Shown here piece by piece: positions 16,204 through 20,918 of a stretch of 20,918 nt of DNA. Position numbers and translations under genes: made by a program. The DNA comes from Chara braunii (lineage: Eukaryota; Streptophyta; Charophyceae; Charales; Characeae), in assembly GCA_003427395.1 (NCBI GenBank), contig BFEA01000138.1, positions 869,715 to 890,632 on the forward strand, in the 5' to 3' direction. The notes beneath the pieces are model-generated. The model did not search any database. It saw nothing but the letters and a program-made list of their open reading frames with translations, and was not told the origin of the DNA. Numbering within the stretch: position 1 is the stretch's first letter; each line of letters opens with the position of its first letter.

Positions 16204-17686
16204 CTGGTGTGATTGATTCTACATAGACCCAGGAAAGGAATTGGCAGACTGAGAATTGGTTGTGGAATTGGCTCGTATAAGCTCGAAAAGATGAGATGTG
16301 GCTGAGGGGTGAGCCAAGCAATGCACATGGAGAGTCAATTAAGTAAAGGGCAAGAAAAGGCAGAGGATGATATGCATGTGGAATTGGCAGGACCTGAGAA
16401 AGGCCGGGAGGAATGACCCAGGAAGGATGCATGTGGATTTGGCTATGTCTGAGCTTCGGGAAGAGGAAAAATTGTATTGAAAATGAGTGGATGTCCTAAG
16501 AGTAATGAATGAGACAAAGCCAAAATGATTTTTGCTCGAGAATGTTTTCTCAATGAAATGGGAAGATAGATTTGAGATTACGAATGCAGCCTTCAAGACA
16601 TTGTTGAGAGCGAGAAATAACGTACAATGAAAAACTAGCTGCAGGGCATGTCTGTGGTCAGACTCCTCCAAGGGGCAATGCTAGTCAACCTGATAAGGAA
16701 AAAAAATATCAAGCTGCTTAAGCTCCTTGATGTGTTGCTAGCTCGCACCTGGAGGAAGCCATGGCGAATGATCCTTGTGACATTCACCGCCAAAATCTTC
16801 CTCTTACCACGGTCCCTTGGGAGGGTGATGGGCTCGTCGTCCTCTCTTTTGTAGGACACACCGAAGGTTGGTGGGAAGCTCTTGGGTATTCGGGAGTTCC
16901 AGTGAAAAAGAGATACAGCTGTGAGACGGACGTTGATGCATAGAGAGTGTCACGCGCTCGTTACAAAGACATTATTGAGCTTGGGGATGCTACGCAATTC
17001 AAAGGAAACCCGAAACAAAACCTTGAGCCCTCCATGCCCTCCCCCGCCCCAAGGGCGGAAACTTAAAGAAGGACCCGATAAAAAAATGGGAAAGACAAAA
17101 AGAACCTTGACAAGCTAACTACCCATCCCACCCCACCTCTCTTCCCTATCTGTCTATCACTCCAAAATTCCTACCGACCATGGATCGGTGCATGATGAGG
17201 ACATCGAGAATGAGTGGGGGGAATATGTCGGGACTGGTGAGTCCCGAATGACTTCCCGCCACTCGAGAGACTGTATATGACCAATTTGTGCACGAGAAAG
17301 AAAACCGGAGGCAGGTATGCTGGAAAGAGCGGAAGCATGTGCATGGACAGTAGGAAGCCAGAGGCTGCCCAGAGTCGTCGGGGCCGCTAGACTAGAAATG
17401 GGTTGGTTAAGCAGAAAGCGGCAAAAGGACTATGAGAGAACAGCAGGGGCGACTCATTCCCCAAGGACGGAGAAGGGCCGCCGGGAAGTCGGTAGTAGCA
17501 TAGGAGGTGCGCAACAAGGGAAGGAAGGAAGTGGGAAGGGACAGAGCGCAAGGCGCTGACGCAACGCGGCGGCAGGAGGGCCAGGGAGACCGCAGGGTAG
17601 GTGGGAGCCGACACCCGGAACAGGAATAGCATGCGGGACGCAAAAGGAGCGCGGAGCGGAGGTCGCTGTAAGGCAGAAAGACGTCA
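16204..17686. other. Region without supported genes; one perfect hairpin
   Basis: Short open frames occur on both strands near 16635-16859 and 17317-17559, but none shows a family motif. A perfect hairpin at 17228-17247 has arms TCGGGACT and AGTCCCGA with a GGTG loop. The words GGATCGGTGC near 15258 and near 17178 are shared, the only link I see to the preceding region. Confidence 0.4.
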
Positions 17687-17980
17687 GGGGCACCAAGGAA
17701 AAACGTGGTACAGGCGGGGGCAGGAGTGCCGGGGACCACATGGGATCAAAGGACGAGGCGGTACCAGCATGACAAAGTGTTGGGGACCACATGGGATCAA
17801 AGGACGAAGCGGTACCAGCAGGACAAAGCGTCGGGGACCACGCGGGACCAAGGGACGGCGTGGGGCCGGCAGGGCGAAGTACCGGGAACCGCGTGGGACT
17901 AAGGGAAAGACGTAATAAAGGCAAGCCGAAGTGCCAGGGACCGCGTGGGCCTAGATAAAATGGTGGCACCAGTGGAACCA
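17687..17980 (+). repeat. 51-base minisatellite, four to five units
   Basis: The core GGGGACCACATGGGATCAA recurs at 17731 and 17782, with diverged copies at 17833, 17884 and about 17935. A partial unit may start near 17687. The period is exactly 51 bases, so a forward frame reads a 17-residue Gly/Lys/Arg-rich repeat. I regard that frame as a by-product of the repeat. Confidence 0.8.
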
Positions 17981-17997
17981 CTAGCAGATTGGGTATC

Positions 17998-18530
17998 GNC
18001 GNAATAAAAAGTGTCAGGAGCCGTCGACAGGGATTGTCGACAGAACGGAGAAGANGGGCGTGAGACGGGAAAAGACGGAGGACACCTGAAGCGACCCAGG
18101 GGGTTCNTGGATCAGACGCAACGACAACAAAAATAAAATAANCAAACACCAGGTGGACGGNACCGTCCGGGNCAGGGGTCCGGATGAAAATGATAAGTAC
18201 CGTCGCGGCAAGCGTCNACANGAGGAGAGGAGGGTACGGTAGTAATGAGGGGGCCGNCCAGCAGTCCGGGTTGTGCCGGACCAGCCANACCAAGANAAAN
18301 GAAGTTNCGAGGGCTCCACGTGGAGAAAAGAATGGCCGGAGAAAATNNGAGCAAGGGGGCCTCAAACTGGAAGCGGCGACANNAAAAAGGAGCCCCCTTT
18401 GNCCTTGGGGGTGCCACTACTGNAGTCCNAGGTGCAACGACCATATGCCGGNTGCAAAATCAGACCTTGGGAGAGGTCCAACAACTAGAAAGANGAGAAA
18501 TAGNTGTTGGACACTTNTCCCAACAGTAAA
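17998..18530. other. Low-quality stretch with many single N bases
   Basis: More than twenty isolated N bases occur between 17999 and 18517. They look like unresolved consensus positions, as expected where several repeat copies were merged. A GTCGACA/TGTCGAC inverted repeat is near 18024-18042. TGTTGG at 18505-18510 and CCAACA at 18520-18525 form another. No gene can be supported. Confidence 0.6.
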
Positions 18531-18653
18531 CGAGAAAAGAAAGGAGGAAAAGGGGGGAGAATGAGACAAAGGAGGAGGAAGTAGTGGAGGAAAAAGTGCC
18601 GCCAGGTTGGGACTGCAGCGGTAGGGACTGGCAGGTCTCAATGATGACCTCAT

Positions 18654-18720
18654 CCCTCCTAGATCCTAGGAGGGCAGTCCAGATTGCAGAGATAAGGTCC
18701 TTGGGGCATTATCTCTGCAA
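18654..18720. repeat. Two neighbouring perfect hairpins
   Basis: CCCTCCTAG (18654-18662) pairs with CTAGGAGGG (18666-18674) around a 3-base loop. TTGCAGAGATAA (18684-18695) pairs with TTATCTCTGCAA (18709-18720) around a 13-base loop. Both stems are perfect, 9 and 12 pairs. They could be terminal structures of a small mobile element or a folded RNA. Confidence 0.8.
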
Positions 18721-19030
18721 TATCTGAATTTAAGCAACAAAAATAAAGAAAAATGCTGATGTGAGTTGACCGACTTATTTTTGGGCCTTAGATCTGAGAT
18801 CTGATCTTGCGGAGGAGGAGATCTAGCCAGTTTTTGTGGGCTGACACAAAATGGCTAGCTCCGGAATGAGTTGGCAGCAAATTGGAGGGAAAACCAAGAG
18901 AGGAACAAGACAAAACTGCGAATTTGGCCCAAGGTTTGGGCGAAGAACATCAAAAAAATTAAAAATTGAGGCAAAGGACTCAAATTTGGAGCAAGGGGGG
19001 CTTGGAGTAACTCGGAATGATGAGAACCAT

Positions 19031-19298
19031 AGATCTCAGTCAAATCCAAGGCTGAGATCTGTGCCGCCACTTGGGAAAATGCAACGGCCCACTCACAAGA
19101 GGCCTAGACTAGGGAAAAACGAAAAACGGGCCTCTAGGCCCTCAAATTTTGGTAAAGGCTGCATTTTGGGGTAGTGGTACCCAAAAGGCAGCACTTTTTG
19201 AAAAGAAAAGAGGCCGGGGTAGGCCAAGGGGTAGTCCGAGAGGGTACCAGCCTCTCGGACTGGAGGTGTAGGCCACAACTCTCATTTGAGCATGAGAG
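19031..19298. repeat. Cluster of four hairpins
   Basis: AGATCTCAG/CTGAGATCT lie at 19031-19039 and 19052-19060. GCTGCATTTTGGG lies at 19158-19170 opposite CCCAAAAGGCAGC at 19180-19192 (12 of 13 pairs). AGTCCGAGAGG/CCTCTCGGACT lie at 19233-19243 and 19251-19261 (11 perfect pairs). CTCTCAT/ATGAGAG lie at 19279-19285 and 19292-19298. The word CTGAGATCTG also occurs upstream at 18794. Confidence 0.8.
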
Positions 19299-19678
19299 GT
19301 GCCCATGCTGCCCAAATAAGTCCGTGAGTGAGTACTAGTGAGATAGAGCAAGGGAGTGAGGGCCGGAGCTAGCCTGTAGCCTGGCTATGGTGGTAAGACC
19401 GAGAAAGGTGACCTAGAGGCTAGAAGGGAGCAAGGAGAGTGGTTCGCCATAGCCCTCAGGCTGTGAAGTAGGAGGAAAGGCTGAAAGCGGTCCCCTGAGC
19501 CCTTCTAGAGGTAAGGACTCCACAACCTTAGAGGTAGGAACCTGTCATAGATAGAGGAGAAGTGTGAGAGAAGGGGAGGACTTGGGGAGGTGGGAGAGCT
19601 ATGTTCAAGGAGCTAGAGCCAAGTGTGGAAGACCATTGACTAAGAGACTAGTGGGAGGTAAGTGAAAGAGAAGGAGGG
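19299..19678. other. Spacer before the polypyrimidine tract
   Basis: No gene is supported. GGCTATGG near 19383 and CCATAGCC near 19448 form a distant inverted pair with further partial pairing beside it. The end of the stretch is purine-rich (GAGAAGGAGGG), directly before the pyrimidine tract. Confidence 0.4.
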
Positions 19679-19690
19679 TTCTCCCTTCTC

Positions 19691-19722
<32 letters not shown>

Positions 19723-19874
19723 TCCTCCTCCTCCTTCTTCTTCCTCTTCTTCTCCTTCTTCTCCTTCTTCTGCTTTCTCTCTCCTCCCTTTCCCCTTCTC
19801 CTTCTTTCTCTCCTTCCTTTACCTTTCTTCCTCCCCTTCTTCTTCTCCCCCTTTCCTATCTTCTTCCTCCCTCC
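19679..19874 (+). repeat. Polypyrimidine (TTC/TCC-rich) tract
   Basis: Only three purines (19772, 19821, 19858) occur in 196 bases. It is made of TTC, TCC and TCTT runs, so it is a decayed microsatellite. The Leu/Ser-rich open frame across it is a by-product. Confidence 0.95.
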
Positions 19875-19888
19875 AAAACTGTGGTTTT

Positions 19889-20918
19889 CACTGATTTGGG
19901 TGTTTGGGTGAATTGCGATTCACCTTGTGAAAGTTCCGTGATGTTTCCTTTTCATAGATTGCTTCAAACTTTGAGTTTCACTGATTTGGGGGCTTGGGTA
20001 AGTTGCGACTCACCTTGGGATAGTTCCGTGATGTTTCCTCTTCATAGATAGCTTCAAACTTTGAGTTTTACTGATTTGGGTGCTTGGGTGAGTTTCGATT
20101 CACCTTGTGAAAGTTCCGTGATGTTTCCTCTTCATAGATTGCTTCACACTTTGAGTTTTCAGTGATTTGGGTGTTTGGGTGAGTTGCGATTCACCTTGTG
20201 AAAGTTCCGTGATGTTTCCTCTTCATAAATTGCTTCGAACTTTGAGTTTTCACTGATTTAGGTGCTTGGGTGAGTTGCGATCCCTGTGAAAGTTCCCTGA
20301 TGTTTCCTCTTCATAGATTGCTTGAAACTTTGAGTTTTCACTTATTCGGGTGCTTGGGTGAATTGCGATTCACCTTGTAAAAATTCCGTGATGTTTCCTC
20401 TTCATAGATTGCTTCAAACTTTTAGTTTTCACTGATTTGGGGGCTTGGGTGAGTTGCGATTCACCTTGTGAAACTTCCATGATGTTTCCTCTTCATAGAT
20501 TGCTTCAAACTTTGAGTTTTCACTAATTTGGGGGTTTGGGTAAGTTGCCATTCACCTTGGGATAGTTTCGTGATGTTTCCTCTTCATAGATAGTTTCAAA
20601 CTTTGAGTTTCACTGATTTGGGTGCTTAGGTGAGTAGCGATTCACTTTGTGAAAGTTCCGTGATGTTTCCTCTTCATAGATTGCTTCAAACTTTGAGTTT
20701 TCACTGATTTGGGTGCTTGGGTGAGTGGCGATTCACCTTGTGAAAGTTCCGTGATGTTTCCTCTTCATAGATTGTTTCAAACTTTGAGTTTTCACTGATT
20801 TGGGGCTTGCTTAAGTTGTGATTCACCTTGGGATAGTTCCGTGATATTTCCTCTTCATAGATTGCTTCAAACTTTGAGTTTTCACTGATTTGGGTACTTG
20901 GGTGAGTTGCGATTCACC
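19889..20918 (+). repeat. 90-91 base satellite array, at least eleven units, open at the window end
   Basis: Unit landmarks (the CTGATTT word or its variant) fall at 19891, 19981, 20071, 20162, 20253, 20341, 20432, 20523, 20613, 20704, 20795 and 20885. The period is 90-91 bases, except one 88-base unit with a small deletion. Each unit carries a GGTGAxT-TGCG-ATTCACC hairpin, perfect (7 pairs) in the units at 19907-19924 and 20357-20374. Some units share a variant pattern (TAAGTTG with CTTGGGATAG). Units are nearly identical, which points to recent amplification. Confidence 0.97.

Noticed and set aside
15405-16328. 307-codon open frame on the minus strand
   Set aside because: No domain or family motif, and it runs through the 55-64 base tandem repeat, which can hold a frame open by chance.
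16635-16859. Overlapping short frames on both strands
   Set aside because: Neither frame resembles a known family; both are under 75 codons.
17221-17255. Possible hammerhead ribozyme core (CTGGTGAGTCC...CGAA)
   Set aside because: The core differs from CUGAUGA, stem II has no second strand, and the words are explained by a simple 8-pair hairpin.
17601-17915. Forward frame coding a Gly/Lys/Arg repeat protein
   Set aside because: The repeat period alone explains it; no start context or conserved flank supports a gene.
17454-18365. 303-codon open frame on the minus strand
   Set aside because: It overlaps the 51-base minisatellite and the N-rich stretch; Pro/Ser/Leu-rich composition mirrors the repeat and no motif is seen.
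18489-18525. Purine-rich run followed by TGTTGG as a 3' LTR start
   Set aside because: Several Ns fall in the run, it is 5 kb beyond the last ORF, and no matching copy or TG...CA pair is seen.
19662-20051. Leu/Ser-rich forward frame of 129 codons
   Set aside because: It is a translation of the polypyrimidine tract and the first satellite units.
19889-20918. CRISPR-like array
   Set aside because: The whole 90-base unit repeats without unique spacers and the context is eukaryotic; this is satellite DNA.

Overview
This window looks like nuclear DNA from a plant-lineage eukaryote. It carries one decayed Ty3/gypsy-type LTR retrotransposon body, followed by several kilobases of minisatellites and a terminal satellite array. 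There is no bacterial gene organisation. The style of the Gag-Pol protein reminds me of elements in streptophyte algae such as Chara, but that is recall and not proof. Isolated single N bases suggest an assembly of repeat copies that was not fully resolved.

Layout. Bases 1-2093 hold no gene I can support. Bases 2094-5529 hold four head-to-tail, strongly diverged members (A, B, C, D) of one protein family of about 250 residues that I do not recognise. A, B and C are broken by in-frame stops or a frameshift; D is open for 257 codons. Bases 5982-7629 hold gag: a charged leader segment, a capsid-like domain and one CCHC zinc knuckle. Bases 7645-12551 hold pol in the order protease, reverse transcriptase, RNase H, integrase, the Ty3/gypsy order. 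A further acidic ORF follows at 12944-13561, with a basic patch and a motif that looks like a SUMO-interacting motif. From 13.6 kb to 18 kb there are diverged tandem repeats with periods of about 240, 37, 38, 18-24, 60 and 51 bases. Bases 18654-19298 contain a run of perfect or near-perfect hairpins. A 196-base polypyrimidine tract (19679-19874) leads into a 90-91 base tandem repeat that continues past the window end.

How the parts fit. All genes of the element lie on the plus strand. Members B and D and gag each have the same octamer, TGTGCAGG, 9-28 bases before their ATG. It has the form of a plant 3' splice site. The simplest working idea is that the 5' accessory ORFs and gag-pol were expressed as alternatively spliced messages from a common leader. 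This is inference.

State of the element. It is almost certainly dead: the RT catalytic motif reads YIDN instead of YxDD, the protease motif is altered, and several stops interrupt gag-pol. The integrase DD35E and HHCC residues and the four RNase H acidic residues are still present. I could not find LTRs, a primer-binding site or target-site duplications, so the element ends are unknown.
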